A stretch of 64,000 nucleotides of DNA. Source: an uncultured Lachnospiraceae bacterium (GTDB lineage: Bacteria; Bacillota; Clostridia; Lachnospirales; Lachnospiraceae). A program made the translations under genes and the position numbers. Below the pieces are notes generated by a model, which saw nothing but the letters and a program-made list of their open reading frames with translations, was not told the origin of the DNA and did not search any database. This document shows, one piece after another, positions 1-7,970 of this stretch; position 1 is the stretch's first letter; each line of letters starts with the position of its first letter. The DNA lies in the NCBI GenBank assembly GCA_910588215.1, contig CAJUQJ010000012.1:1-64000 (forward strand), given 5' to 3'.

Positions 1-649
1 AACCAGCGTATTTACTGGGTTTGTCTAACTTTAGTCTTATTATAACGTGGTCATCTCCCTCTCTGCACCCTGTCCAAAAAAGGATTTCAAATATCACATA
101 ATACTTGCTTTCCCGGTCAATGCCGCTGATGAAGCAATCGTATTCGTCTTTCGTCCAAAAGTTCAGCTTGTCAGCGTCAGACTTTCCCATTTTCTTAACC
201 TTTTTACATGGGTTATTGTTGAGATTGTAAATGTTACTTGCATGAGTAAACAATGCTGTAATCTGATTTTGCACCATGCGTAAATAAGTCTGCGAATACC
301 CTTTTGCTCTGATAGCGTTTTGCCACTGGATAATGTCAGAGGGGCTTATTTCGTTCATTTGCTTATTCTCAAAATACGGTAATACATGGGCTTCTATCAT
401 GTACCGCTTGTTTTTTATCGTGCGTTCCTTTAGTTCTCCTGCCTTATCCCGGAAATACACATCAACAAATGCGCCTAACATCATATCCATATTGGCAGAT
501 GTACTTTTCAGAAATTCTCTTTCCCACTCCAACGCTTCTTTTTTCGTGGCAAAACCACGCTTCTTTTTGTGCTTCTTCTCCCCTTTCCAGTTTTCGTAAT
601 AGCATTGAGCAGTCCATTTCCCGGTCTTTTCATCTCTTGAAGCAGACAT
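1..649 (-). CDS. Tyrosine recombinase / integrase, C-terminus cut by window edge
   Basis: Site-specific recombinase expected to integrate and excise the element. The frame is open from an ATG at 649 (GGGGATAAGG just upstream) to the window edge, about 216 codons. An N-terminal arm-type DNA-binding region rich in Lys (KKHKKKRGFATKKEA) is followed by a helical core-binding domain and the start of the catalytic domain, FWTGCREG, whose Arg is the first catalytic residue. Directly after CREG the translation (DDHVIIRLKLDKPSKYAG) no longer resembles the usual ELLAL continuation, so the gene may be broken near position 58. The His-x-x-Arg and Tyr residues lie outside the window. It sits 14 bases downstream of the excisionase-like gene and is probably cotranscribed with it. 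Confidence 0.8.
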   Translation of the reverse strand, partial: MSASRDEKTGKWTAQCYYENWKGEKKHKKKRGFATKKEALEWEREFLKSTSANMDMMLGAFVDVYFRDKAGELKERTIKNKRYMIEAHVLPYFENKQMNEISPSDIIQWQNAIRAKGYSQTYLRMVQNQITALFTHASNIYNLNNNPCKKVKKMGKSDADKLNFWTKDEYDCFISGIDRESKYYVIFEILFWTGCREGDDHVIIRLKLDKPSKYAG

Positions 650-663
650 TCCTTATCCCCCTT

Positions 664-864
664 TCATGCGGTTTGGTTCGGCTGATTGTAACCATAAAAC
701 TTTGTTTCCCAAAATGCCTTTGGCACTTTCCCGGCAACAACAAGATAGCCTTTGCTCTGTAATTCTTCATTTAATTCTCTTATCAGTTTGTAAGCGTGTC
801 CTTTGGAAACACCTAATGTTTCCGCAACTTCTCCGGCAGTCAATAAGTAGTTCTTTCCGTTCAT
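664..864 (-). CDS. Small HTH protein, excisionase-like
   Basis: A 66-residue DNA-binding protein. Nearly the whole length is one helix-turn-helix unit (LLTAGEVAETLGVSKGHAYK, then LIRELNEEL) followed by a short wing-like tail containing KAFWETKFYG. Proteins of this size between a repressor and an integrase are usually excisionases or regulators of excision. The start at 864 is chosen because AAGGAGAG lies six bases upstream; an in-frame start at 882 has no better site. It has its own promoter at 912-940 and runs into the integrase. The excisionase role is inferred from position and fold, not from a diagnostic motif. Confidence 0.65.
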   Translation of the reverse strand: MNGKNYLLTAGEVAETLGVSKGHAYKLIRELNEELQSKGYLVVAGKVPKAFWETKFYGYNQPNQTA

Positions 865-911
865 GCAATCTCTCCTTATCATTTATTCCACTATTTATTA
901 GTGTTAATGAT

Positions 912-940
912 ATTCTAGCACCCACTATCATTTATGTCAA
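912..940 (-). promoter_or_regulatory. Promoter of the excisionase-integrase unit, with operator-like repeats
   Basis: TTGACA (940-935) and TAGAAT (917-912) are separated by 17 bases. An inverted repeat AATGATA...TATCATT (about 906-932) covers the -10 and spacer, and the TATCATTTAT half-site recurs near 879. This fits an operator for the divergent XRE repressor. Confidence 0.7.
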
Positions 941-974
941 TAATTTTTATCTGTATTTTTCATATTTATTATTG

Positions 975-1003
975 TTGTCAATATTTATTGAAAGTGCTAT
1001 ACT
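975..1003 (+). promoter_or_regulatory. Promoter of the XRE repressor
   Basis: TTGTCA (975-980), 17-base spacer, TATACT (998-1003), 32 bases before the repressor ATG. It faces away from the excisionase promoter, giving a phage-like divergent switch. Confidence 0.7.
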
Positions 1004-1035
1004 ATAAGAAAGCAAAAAAGAAAAGAGGTAACGGC

Positions 1036-1659
1036 ATGGATAATACAATTCAGATAGCAGAACGGATAAAACAACTCCGTAAAAATCTAGGTTTGAACCA
1101 AAGTGAATTTTGTAAAAAGCTAGGCATAAAGCAATCCACCCTATCCAGTTATGAAAACGGAACGGTATCTCCGTCCAACGAGGTACTTTATGCCATAGCA
1201 AAACAATACCACGTTTCTTTGGATTGGCTTTTTGGCATTTCAGACAATGAATTTTCTTTATCGTCTATGGGCGATATTATCAGTTTTCTTTTAGAATTGA
1301 ACGAATTAAAAGAATTGCGCTATGAACTGGAAATCAACGATAAATTTTTCAATGACATAGAAACCGAAGATAACCGTTGGTATGCAAACATTAAATTCTA
1401 TGGGAACGAAAAAGGACATTTATATAATGCAGATATGTGTCAATTCCTTGCTTCATTGAATGAGAGCCGGGAAAGTTTTGAATCCTACTTTACGCCAAAG
1501 GATATGTTTGATATATGGAAAAAACAGAAAATTGCTGATTACTCCACCTTGCCAGTGACAAAGAAAGTGTATGAAGATATAGACAATGCTACAAGAATGA
1601 AACTCCGTAATGAACATTTGGAGCGGCAATTTAAGAAAAATCAGAGTGACAGCGAATAA
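1036..1659 (+). CDS. XRE-family repressor of the integrated element
   Basis: A 207-residue regulator. Residues 1-65 form a Cro/CI-type helix-turn-helix (RIKQLRKNLGLNQSEFCKKL, then IKQSTLSSYENGTVSPS). The rest is a less familiar C-terminal region without the Ser-Lys autoprotease motifs of LexA/CI-type repressors. The start at 1036 follows AGAGG; an earlier in-frame start at 934 would add a hydrophobic, low-complexity leader and lies upstream of the promoter. It is divergent from the excisionase-integrase unit, with operator-like repeats between, so it most likely controls excision and its own expression. It may also be a solitary regulator left by an element that has decayed. Confidence 0.75.
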   Translation: MDNTIQIAERIKQLRKNLGLNQSEFCKKLGIKQSTLSSYENGTVSPSNEVLYAIAKQYHVSLDWLFGISDNEFSLSSMGDIISFLLELNELKELRYELEINDKFFNDIETEDNRWYANIKFYGNEKGHLYNADMCQFLASLNESRESFESYFTPKDMFDIWKKQKIADYSTLPVTKKVYEDIDNATRMKLRNEHLERQFKKNQSDSE

Positions 1660-1682
1660 AAATAGAGCCATTTTAGAGCCAC
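1659..1682 (+). repeat. 24-base direct repeat, copy 1 (possible att or integrase arm site)
   Basis: Matches 3014-3037 at 23 of 24 positions. Each copy contains AGAGCCA twice, 12 bases apart. It starts at the repressor stop codon. It may be an attachment-site duplicate or an arm-type integrase binding site; the sequence does not decide. Confidence 0.6.
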
Positions 1683-1753
1683 AAGCCATTTTCAATGAAA
1701 TTCCGGCAAGTGGCTTTTCCTTTTGTTCGCTATTATTTTTAGGCATTAAGAAA

Positions 1754-1785
1754 CCGCAACCCCTTGATTTCTCAAAGGATTGCGG
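1754..1785. terminator. Imperfect hairpin between convergent genes
   Basis: CCGCAACCCCTTGA pairs with TCAAAGGATTGCGG around TTTC with two mismatches. It lies between the convergent repressor and the 1878-2468 gene. T-runs are weak on both sides, so terminator function is uncertain. Confidence 0.35.
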
Positions 1786-1877
1786 TGCTTAATATACAAA
1801 CGATATACAAATAACCAACACTATTCTTTATATAAATATGATAAATTTCTGTATTTAAAATCTAACAATTTATGTAA

Positions 1878-2468
1878 TCAGAAAAAGAATGAAACAATTG
1901 CCACTATTATACTGATCACAGTAATTATACATGAGATAATCGTAATTCTATTGCTTCTTTTTGAATGTGTACTTGCAAAAAGAATTGCTTCCTGCGAATC
2001 ATCAAGAAATTTGTCCATTTCTGAATATTCATTATATGCTGATTCAAACAATTTATATCTCTCGTCTTCATCTATCTCATTTTTTACTTCTGTTTCTTTT
2101 GCTAGTTTGAAAGCATTTTTAGCTTTCAATTCTAATCTATTCAGCTCTGGTAAAAACTTTCCGTTATCTGCTAATCCTAAATCAATATCCTTATATTCAT
2201 TCCTAAAATCACAAACTTTTTCTTCCATAGAAATGCACAAGTATTTATAACAATCTAATATCGCTCTTTTTGAATGACTCTCCGCCGCCGATATATCCTT
2301 GTCACTCTTTTGCAATTTATAACGTGATAAATGAGTAAATACTGAACGTATTTCATTAAATATTTCTATTGGATATTCATTATCTCTTACTTCCAATTCT
2401 GCAATAAAGGGAGCTATAATATTTTGGTATTGCCAATATATTTTTTCTTCAATATTATTCGTTTCCAT
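1878..2468 (-). CDS. Unrecognised tail-anchored membrane protein
   Basis: A 196-residue protein I do not recognise. Residues 1-170 are charged and largely helical, with coiled-coil-like stretches (KAKNAFKLAKETEVKNEIDE). The C-terminus is one hydrophobic segment (ITIISCIITVISIIVAIVSF) ending in FF, suggesting a C-terminal membrane anchor with the bulk in the cytoplasm. The ATG at 2468 is chosen because GGTGGAG precedes it by nine bases; a GTG at 2483 overlaps that site. A+T content is higher than in the ribosomal genes next door, which fits cargo of the mobile element. Confidence 0.6.
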   Translation of the reverse strand: METNNIEEKIYWQYQNIIAPFIAELEVRDNEYPIEIFNEIRSVFTHLSRYKLQKSDKDISAAESHSKRAILDCYKYLCISMEEKVCDFRNEYKDIDLGLADNGKFLPELNRLELKAKNAFKLAKETEVKNEIDEDERYKLFESAYNEYSEMDKFLDDSQEAILFASTHSKRSNRITIISCIITVISIIVAIVSFFF

Positions 2469-2553
2469 ATATCTTTTCTCCACCGTAAAATAATATTATG
2501 CCATCTACTAAAACAAATACTCGTGACAAATCCTTAATCACGAGTATTTGTTA

Positions 2554-2802
2554 TTACACTCCAAAAAATTTCTTGCTCTTTTTCTCTAAATCCTCAGCCG
2601 TCCGTATTTTTCTCCTTGCTAGCAAAGGATTACCTCGACCAATAATTCCATACCTATGTCTTTTGGAGAATGACAATTTAGAATTATTTCTTTTTTCTAT
2701 CCAAGAGCGTTCCTCTTTTACATCCATATTAACTAATTTCTCTATAGGAATACCGATGACCCGCTCTATATTCATTTTTGTTTTTTTTGATATAGTATAC
2801 AT
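2554..2802 (-). CDS. Unrecognised small basic protein
   Basis: An 82-residue Lys/Arg-rich protein without membrane segments or signal peptide. Notable stretches are KMNIERVIGIPIEKL near the N-terminus and GRGNPLLARRKIRTAEDLEK near the C-terminus. The second looks like a conserved motif, because its residue pattern is unlike random translation. A weak GGGGTAG precedes the ATG. It lies in the A+T-rich end of the element and may be an accessory cargo gene. I cannot assign a function. Confidence 0.5.
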   Translation of the reverse strand: MYTISKKTKMNIERVIGIPIEKLVNMDVKEERSWIEKRNNSKLSFSKRHRYGIIGRGNPLLARRKIRTAEDLEKKSKKFFGV

Positions 2803-3013
2803 TTTTCTACCCCGAGTAAAATACTCATATATGCGGTCTACAAGATACCTTTCTAGCTTAAATCTTTTAATAAAAGTTTACAATATTATGACATATCTGT
2901 CAATCTACTTTTTTACAAAAAACCTCAAAATACTCCCTATTATAGTATACTCTTTAAAAGAATATATGCTACCTATTTTTGGCATATGTATTTGCAAATG
3001 CAAGATTTTTTAT

Positions 3014-3037
3014 AAAATAGAGCCATTTCAGAGCCAC
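3014..3037 (+). repeat. 24-base direct repeat, copy 2 (possible att site)
   Basis: Copy of 1659-1682 with one mismatch. It lies about 80 bases beyond the 3' end of tuf, a plausible element boundary. Confidence 0.6.
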
Positions 3038-3069
3038 GAGCTCCAATAAAAATAATTTGATAGGAAGAA

Positions 3070-3098
3070 GGGACTTCCTAAACAACTTAGAAAGCCCC
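3070..3098 (-). terminator. Hairpin after tuf
   Basis: On the minus strand GGGGCTTTCTAA pairs with TTAGGAAGTCCC around a short loop, with G-T pairs. It is followed by TTCTTCCTATC rather than a clean T-run. It is the only candidate terminator for the str operon here. Confidence 0.5.
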
Positions 3099-3120
3099 AT
3101 AAAATCTAGCTTTTTACCAA

Positions 3121-4308
3121 TTACTCAATAATCGTAGCCACACGACCAGACCCAACAGTCCTACCACCCTCACGGATAGCGAACGTAAGACCCTGCTCCA
3201 TAGCGATCGGATGAATCAGCTCGATGCTCATCTCTACGTTATCACCAGGCATGCACATCTCTGTACCTTCAGGAAGGTTACATACACCTGTGATATCAGT
3301 TGTTCTAAAATAGAACTGCGGTCTGTAGTTATTGAAGAAAGGAGTATGACGACCACCCTCGTCTTTCGTCAATACGTAAACCTGAGCCGTAAATTTTCTG
3401 TGGCAGGTTACAGAACCGGGTTTAGCAAGAACCTGTCCTCTTTCGATATCTGTTCTCTGGATACCACGAAGCAGAACACCGATGTTATCACCAGCCTGAG
3501 CCTCATCCAGCAGCTTACGGAACATCTCGATACCTGTTACAACGGACTTCTGAGTCTCTTCCTTAACACCGATGATCTCAACATCATCAGACATGTGCAG
3601 TGTACCACGCTCTACTCTACCTGTAGCAACGGTACCACGACCTGTGATAGAGAATACGTCCTCGACAGGCATAAGGAAAGGCTTATCTGTATCACGCTGA
3701 GGATCCGGAATATAATCATCAACTGTGCTCATCAGCTCCATGATCTTATCGCCCCATTCGCTGCTGGGATCTTCCAGAGCTTTCAGCGCGGAACCCTTAA
3801 CGATCGGGCAGTCTGTGAAGTCATACTCTTCCAACTGCTCTGTGATCTCCATCTCAACCAACTCAAGCAACTCAGGATCATCCACCATATCGCACTTGTT
3901 CATGAATACTACGATATAAGGAACGCCTACCTGACGGGACAGCAGGATGTGCTCTTTTGTCTGAGCCATAACACCGTCTGTAGCAGCTACAACAAGGATA
4001 GCACCATCCATCTGTGCAGCACCTGTGATCATGTTCTTAACGTAGTCAGCATGTCCAGGGCAGTCAACGTGTGCATAATGTCTCTTGTCTGTCTCATACT
4101 CAACGTGTGCTGTAGAGATTGTGATACCTCTTTCTCTCTCTTCCGGAGCCTTATCGATGTTCTCAAAATCTGTAGCAGTGTTACCTGCAACTCTCTCGGA
4201 AAGCACTTTCGTGATCGCTGCTGTCAATGTTGTCTTACCATGGTCAACGTGACCAATGGTACCGATATTACAATGTGGTTTGTTTCTTTCAAACTTAGCC
4301 TTAGCCAT
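3121..4308 (-). CDS. tuf: Elongation factor Tu
   Basis: GTPase that delivers aminoacyl-tRNA to the ribosome; 395 residues, full length. G1 GHVDHGKT is near residue 19, the switch I region contains RGITI, G3 is DCPGHADYV and G4 is NKCD. Domains 2 and 3 follow, ending in the expected GGRTVGSGRVATI. The ATG is preceded by AAGGAGG. It is the last gene of the rpsL-rpsG-fusA-tuf order but has its own promoter at 4370-4398, so it can be made in excess of the operon, as usual for EF-Tu. No second tuf copy is in the window. Confidence 0.98.
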   Translation of the reverse strand: MAKAKFERNKPHCNIGTIGHVDHGKTTLTAAITKVLSERVAGNTATDFENIDKAPEERERGITISTAHVEYETDKRHYAHVDCPGHADYVKNMITGAAQMDGAILVVAATDGVMAQTKEHILLSRQVGVPYIVVFMNKCDMVDDPELLELVEMEITEQLEEYDFTDCPIVKGSALKALEDPSSEWGDKIMELMSTVDDYIPDPQRDTDKPFLMPVEDVFSITGRGTVATGRVERGTLHMSDDVEIIGVKEETQKSVVTGIEMFRKLLDEAQAGDNIGVLLRGIQRTDIERGQVLAKPGSVTCHRKFTAQVYVLTKDEGGRHTPFFNNYRPQFYFRTTDITGVCNLPEGTEMCMPGDNVEMSIELIHPIAMEQGLTFAIREGGRTVGSGRVATIIE

Positions 4309-4369
4309 TTTTAAAGTCCTCCTTAAAAACTAAATAAATTGAGATTTTCTGTTTAATCAGCTATCTTTG

Positions 4370-4398
4370 ATTATATTAAAGATTGCCAAGATTTTCAA
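4370..4398 (-). promoter_or_regulatory. Promoter of tuf
   Basis: TTGAAA (4398-4393), 17-base spacer, TATAAT (4375-4370), in the 138 bases between fusA and tuf. A perfect -10 supports strong independent expression of tuf. Confidence 0.75.
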
Positions 4399-4446
4399 GC
4401 ATTATTTGCATTAACCATTCAGAACAGCAAAATATTTTTGAATCTT

Positions 4447-6564
4447 CTATTTTGCCTTAGCTGCTAATACTTTTTCTTGTACGCTCTTCGGCACCTGCTC
4501 GTACTTCTCGAAAAACATCGAGTAGTTACCACGTCCCTGTGTCTTGGAACGCAGGTCTGTAGAATAGCCGAACATCTCAGCAAGCGGTACATAACCCTTC
4601 ACCATCTTGCCACCGCCGATGTCTTCCATACCTTCGATCCGGCCACGACGGGAGTTGATATCACCGATAACATCGCCCATATACTCTTCCGGCATGGTTA
4701 CTTCGACCTTCATGATCGGCTCAAGCAGGACTGGTCCTGCCTTCTTCATTGCTTCCTTGAAGCACATGGAACCTGCGATGTGGAATGCCATCTCAGAGGA
4801 GTCAACTTCATGGTAGGAACCATCGTATACGTTGGCGTGAACGCCAAGTACCGGGAATCCACCCAGAACACCGGCTCTGGATGCCTCTTCGATACCTTCG
4901 CCAACAGCGGGGATATATTCCTTCGGAATCGCACCACCTACTACGCTGGTTTCAAACTTAAAGGTCTCTTCACCGTTCGGATCCATGGGCTCAAATTTAA
5001 CTTTACAGTGCCCGTACTGTCCACGACCACCTGACTGTTTCGCATATTTATATTCCTGATCAACAGGCTTCGTAAAGCTCTCTTTGTATGCAACCTGCGG
5101 TGCACCCACATTAGCCTCTACCTTGTACTCACGGAGCAGACGATCAACGATGATCTCCAGATGAAGCTCACCCATACCTGCGATAATAGTCTGGCCTGTC
5201 TCATGGTCGGTGTGCGCGCGGAACGTAGGATCTTCCTCGGCAAGTTTTGCCAATGCTTCACCCATCTTACCCTGACCGGCTTTGGTCTTCGGCTCGATCG
5301 CCAGTTCGATAACCGGCTCCGGGAATTCCATGGACTCCAGGATAACAGGATGACGCTCGTCACAAATAGTATCACCGGTTGTGGTAATCTTAAACCCTAC
5401 TGCCGCAGCAATATCACCGGAATATACTTTATCAAGTTCTGCTCTCTTATTGGCATGCATCTGCAGGATACGGCCCACACGTTCTTTCTTGTTCTTCGTC
5501 GCATTCAGCACGTAGGAACCGGAGTTCATCGTACCGGAATACACACGGAAGAATGCCAGCTTACCAACAAACGGATCGGCCATGATCTTAAACGCCAGTG
5601 CGGAAAAAGGCTCGTCATCGGAAGAATGTCTCTCCACTTCATTGCCGTCGCTATCCACACCTTTGATCGCAGCAATATCTGTAGGCGCCGGCATAAACTC
5701 AAGGACAGCGTCCAGAAGCTTCTGTACACCTTTGTTCCTATATGCAGAACCACAACATACCGGTACAGCCGTACACTCACAAGTGCCACGACGTAACGCT
5801 GCCTTTAACTGTTCTACAGAAGGCTCTTCTCCTTCCAGATACATCATGGTAAGCTCATCATCTAACTCACAGATTTTCTCTACCAGTTCGTCATGATAGA
5901 GAGCGGCATCGTCTGCCATATCTTCCGGAATATCTGTGATCGTGATATCTTCGCCTTTATCATCATTATAGATATAGGCTTTCATTTCAAAAAGATCAAT
6001 GATTCCCTTAAATTCATCCTCTTTACCGATCGGTAACTGAAGGATGATCGCATTTTTACCCAATCTTGTTCTGATCTGGTCTACGGCACCAAAGAAATTG
6101 GCACCCAAAATGTCCATCTTATTGATGAACGCCATTCTCGGAACATTATAGGTATCAGCCTGTCTCCACACGTTTTCTGACTGCGGCTCAACACCACCCT
6201 TCGCACAGAATACGCCCACAGCGCCATCCAGTACACGGAGGGAACGCTCAACTTCTACAGTAAAGTCAACGTGACCGGGAGTGTCGATAATATTGATACG
6301 GTGCTCTAACGCGCCCGGCTTCGGTTTGCAGTTTTCTTCCAAAGTCCAGTGGCATGTCGTAGCGGCCGATGTGATCGTGATACCTCTTTCCTGCTCCTGC
6401 TCCATCCAGTCCATGGTAGCAGTGCCTTCATGAGTGTCACCGATCTTATAGTTTACACCAGTGTAATACAGGATACGCTCAGTCAATGTGGTCTTACCGG
6501 CATCGATATGGGCCATAATACCTATATTTCTGGTTCTCTCTAACGGATATTCTCTTCCAGCCAA
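4447..6564 (-). CDS. fusA: Elongation factor G
   Basis: GTPase driving ribosomal translocation and, with RRF, ribosome recycling; 705 residues. G1 AHIDAGKTT, switch I RGITITSAATT, G3 DTPGHVDFT and G4 NKMD are all present, followed by domains II-V ending in FGYSTDLRSKTQGRGNYSM. The start is a TTG at 6564, with AAGGAGG eight bases before it and the product beginning LAGREYPLERTRNIGIMAHI. A longer open frame up to 6645 lacks a ribosome site and would overlap the intercistronic hairpin. It lies between rpsG and tuf, in the classical str order. Confidence 0.97.
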   Translation of the reverse strand: MAGREYPLERTRNIGIMAHIDAGKTTLTERILYYTGVNYKIGDTHEGTATMDWMEQEQERGITITSAATTCHWTLEENCKPKPGALEHRINIIDTPGHVDFTVEVERSLRVLDGAVGVFCAKGGVEPQSENVWRQADTYNVPRMAFINKMDILGANFFGAVDQIRTRLGKNAIILQLPIGKEDEFKGIIDLFEMKAYIYNDDKGEDITITDIPEDMADDAALYHDELVEKICELDDELTMMYLEGEEPSVEQLKAALRRGTCECTAVPVCCGSAYRNKGVQKLLDAVLEFMPAPTDIAAIKGVDSDGNEVERHSSDDEPFSALAFKIMADPFVGKLAFFRVYSGTMNSGSYVLNATKNKKERVGRILQMHANKRAELDKVYSGDIAAAVGFKITTTGDTICDERHPVILESMEFPEPVIELAIEPKTKAGQGKMGEALAKLAEEDPTFRAHTDHETGQTIIAGMGELHLEIIVDRLLREYKVEANVGAPQVAYKESFTKPVDQEYKYAKQSGGRGQYGHCKVKFEPMDPNGEETFKFETSVVGGAIPKEYIPAVGEGIEEASRAGVLGGFPVLGVHANVYDGSYHEVDSSEMAFHIAGSMCFKEAMKKAGPVLLEPIMKVEVTMPEEYMGDVIGDINSRRGRIEGMEDIGGGKMVKGYVPLAEMFGYSTDLRSKTQGRGNYSMFFEKYEQVPKSVQEKVLAAKAK

Positions 6565-6594
6565 GATTTTTTCCTCCTTATAATAATCAAGAAC

Positions 6595-6651
6595 AACGAG
6601 AAGCTGATATTCTTTGGCGACATATATGACGCCTGAGAATATCATCTCGTT
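6595..6651 (-). promoter_or_regulatory. Long intercistronic hairpin between rpsG and fusA
   Basis: AACGAGA, TGATATTCT and GGCG (6595-6619) pair in order with CGCC, AGAATATCA and TCTCGTT (6630-6651), about 20 base pairs with two small bulges. No T-run follows on the minus strand, so it is not an ordinary terminator. It could set mRNA processing or stability between rpsG and fusA. Confidence 0.6.
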
Positions 6652-6653
6652 TT

Positions 6654-7124
6654 TTAGAAGCGATAGTGTGCAAATGCCTTATTAGCCTCTGCCATCTTAT
6701 GCATATCTTCTTTTCTCTTAACGGCTGCGCCGGTATTGTTAGACGCATCCAAGATTTCATTGGCAAGTCTCTCTTCCATAGTCTTCTCGCCTCTCTTACG
6801 AGAAAACATTACCAACCAACGAAGTCCGAGTGCCTGGCGTCTGTCCGGACGTACTTCGATCGGTACCTGATAGGTCGCACCGCCGATACGTCTTGCCTTA
6901 ACCTCCAGGACAGGCATGATATTGTTCATAGCCTCCTCGAAAACGTCAAGTGCCGGCTTACCTGCCTTATTCTCTACGCGGGCAAATGCTCCGTATACAA
7001 TCTTCTGGGCTACACCCTTCTTGCCGTCCAACATGATATTGTTGATCAGCTTGGTAACCACCTTGTTATTGTATAAAGGATCTGCCAATACATCTCTCTT
7101 TGCAATATGTCCTTTACGTGGCAC
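6654..7124 (-). CDS. rpsG: 30S ribosomal protein S7
   Basis: Primary 16S rRNA-binding protein that nucleates the 3' major (head) domain of the 30S subunit; 156 residues, the usual length. It begins MPRKGHIAKRDVLADPLYNN and contains the conserved QVPIEVRPDRRQALGLRWLV core. The C-terminus AFAHYRF is intact. GGAGGG precedes the ATG. A 230-base gap separates it from rpsL, unusually long inside this operon; the gap has a G+C-rich hairpin (GGCGGC/GCCGCC near 7211-7226) and no convincing gene. S7 autoregulates its operon in E. coli by binding the rpsL-rpsG gap, so this spacer may have a similar role. Confidence 0.97.
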   Translation of the reverse strand: MPRKGHIAKRDVLADPLYNNKVVTKLINNIMLDGKKGVAQKIVYGAFARVENKAGKPALDVFEEAMNNIMPVLEVKARRIGGATYQVPIEVRPDRRQALGLRWLVMFSRKRGEKTMEERLANEILDASNNTGAAVKRKEDMHKMAEANKAFAHYRF

Positions 7125-7354
7125 GTTTCTTCCCTCCTTATTATCATTAATAATTCATCGGTACTCACATGTGTCCTCTAATTCAATGTGTTCGTGCGGT
7201 TTTCTACAGCCGGCGGCATCCGCCGCCTATTATCTATCACTAAGAATCCCAACACTAAATTAGTTCTGTTTGTGGTCCTGAAATTCACAACCCAAAGCCT
7301 GTCTGACCTGCAAGTCGGCCCTGCAAACCTAACAGATTAAATTGCAGTGCGATC

Positions 7355-7774
7355 TTACTTGCCTGCTTTAGGTCTCTTGGCGCCGTACTTGGAACGAGCC
7401 TGCCGTCTGTTAGCAACACCAGCTGTATCAAGAGTACCTCTGATAATATGGTATCTTGTACCAGGTAAGTCTTTTACTCTTCCGCCGCGGATCAGAACAA
7501 CACTGTGCTCCTGCAGATTATGACCTTCGCCCGGAATGTAGCTTGTCACTTCGATTCCGTTAGAAAGACGTACTCTGGCAATCTTTCTCAGCGCTGAGTT
7601 AGGCTTCTTAGGAGTTGCTGTCTTAACAGCTGTGCAGACACCTCTCTTCTGCGGAGAAGAAGTATCGATCGCCGTCTTGTGAAGGGAGTTGTAACCTTTC
7701 AACAAAGCCGGTGCTGTTGACTTCTTTACAGATGTCTGACGTCCTTTTCTAACTAACTGGTTAAATGTTGGCAT
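7355..7774 (-). CDS. rpsL: 30S ribosomal protein S12
   Basis: Decoding-centre protein of the 30S subunit; 139 residues. The product begins MPTFNQLVRKGR, and the start at 7774 is supported by GGAGGTG six bases upstream; an in-frame start nine bases earlier lies inside that site. The conserved loops TPKKPNSALRK and GRVKDLPGTRYH carry the wild-type Lys residues at the positions where streptomycin resistance changes usually occur. It is the first gene of the str operon, driven by the promoter at 7885-7913. Confidence 0.97.
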   Translation of the reverse strand: MPTFNQLVRKGRQTSVKKSTAPALLKGYNSLHKTAIDTSSPQKRGVCTAVKTATPKKPNSALRKIARVRLSNGIEVTSYIPGEGHNLQEHSVVLIRGGRVKDLPGTRYHIIRGTLDTAGVANRRQARSKYGAKRPKAGK

Positions 7775-7855
7775 TCTTTTCACCTCCTGTTGTAATAAAT
7801 GAACCTACTGCGTGCATCAGCACCAAATATCATAAGTCTCATATTCTCATGATAC

Positions 7856-7907
7856 AAAAAAAATGCATTCACACGCACTAAATTAGTATACTTGCATGTG
7901 AATGCAT
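7856..7907 (-). terminator. rpoC terminator enclosing the rpsL promoter
   Basis: ATGCATTCACATGC (7907-7894) pairs with GCGTGTGAATGCAT (7876-7863), 13 of 14 positions, followed by a run of eight T on the minus strand. The -10 box of the rpsL promoter is in the loop and most of its spacer is the left arm of the stem. Confidence 0.75.
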
Positions 7908-7913
7908 TGTCAA
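7885..7913 (-). promoter_or_regulatory. Promoter of the rpsL-rpsG-fusA operon
   Basis: Consensus TTGACA (7913-7908), exactly 17 bases, TATACT (7890-7885). It overlaps the terminator hairpin of the upstream rpoBC transcript. Confidence 0.85.
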
Positions 7914-7970
7914 CCTATTTTCTGTAAAAACGCTTTAAAATCCCTTAAAACCTGGCCTTGACCGAACTCT

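Larger units (their letters stand above)
2803..3120. other. Gene-free boundary between element and core genes
   Basis: A 318-base A+T-rich stretch containing the second direct repeat (3014-3037) and the hairpin after tuf (3070-3098). I see no other coding or RNA signal. The sharp change in composition here suggests the right edge of the integrated element lies close to 3040. Confidence 0.5.
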
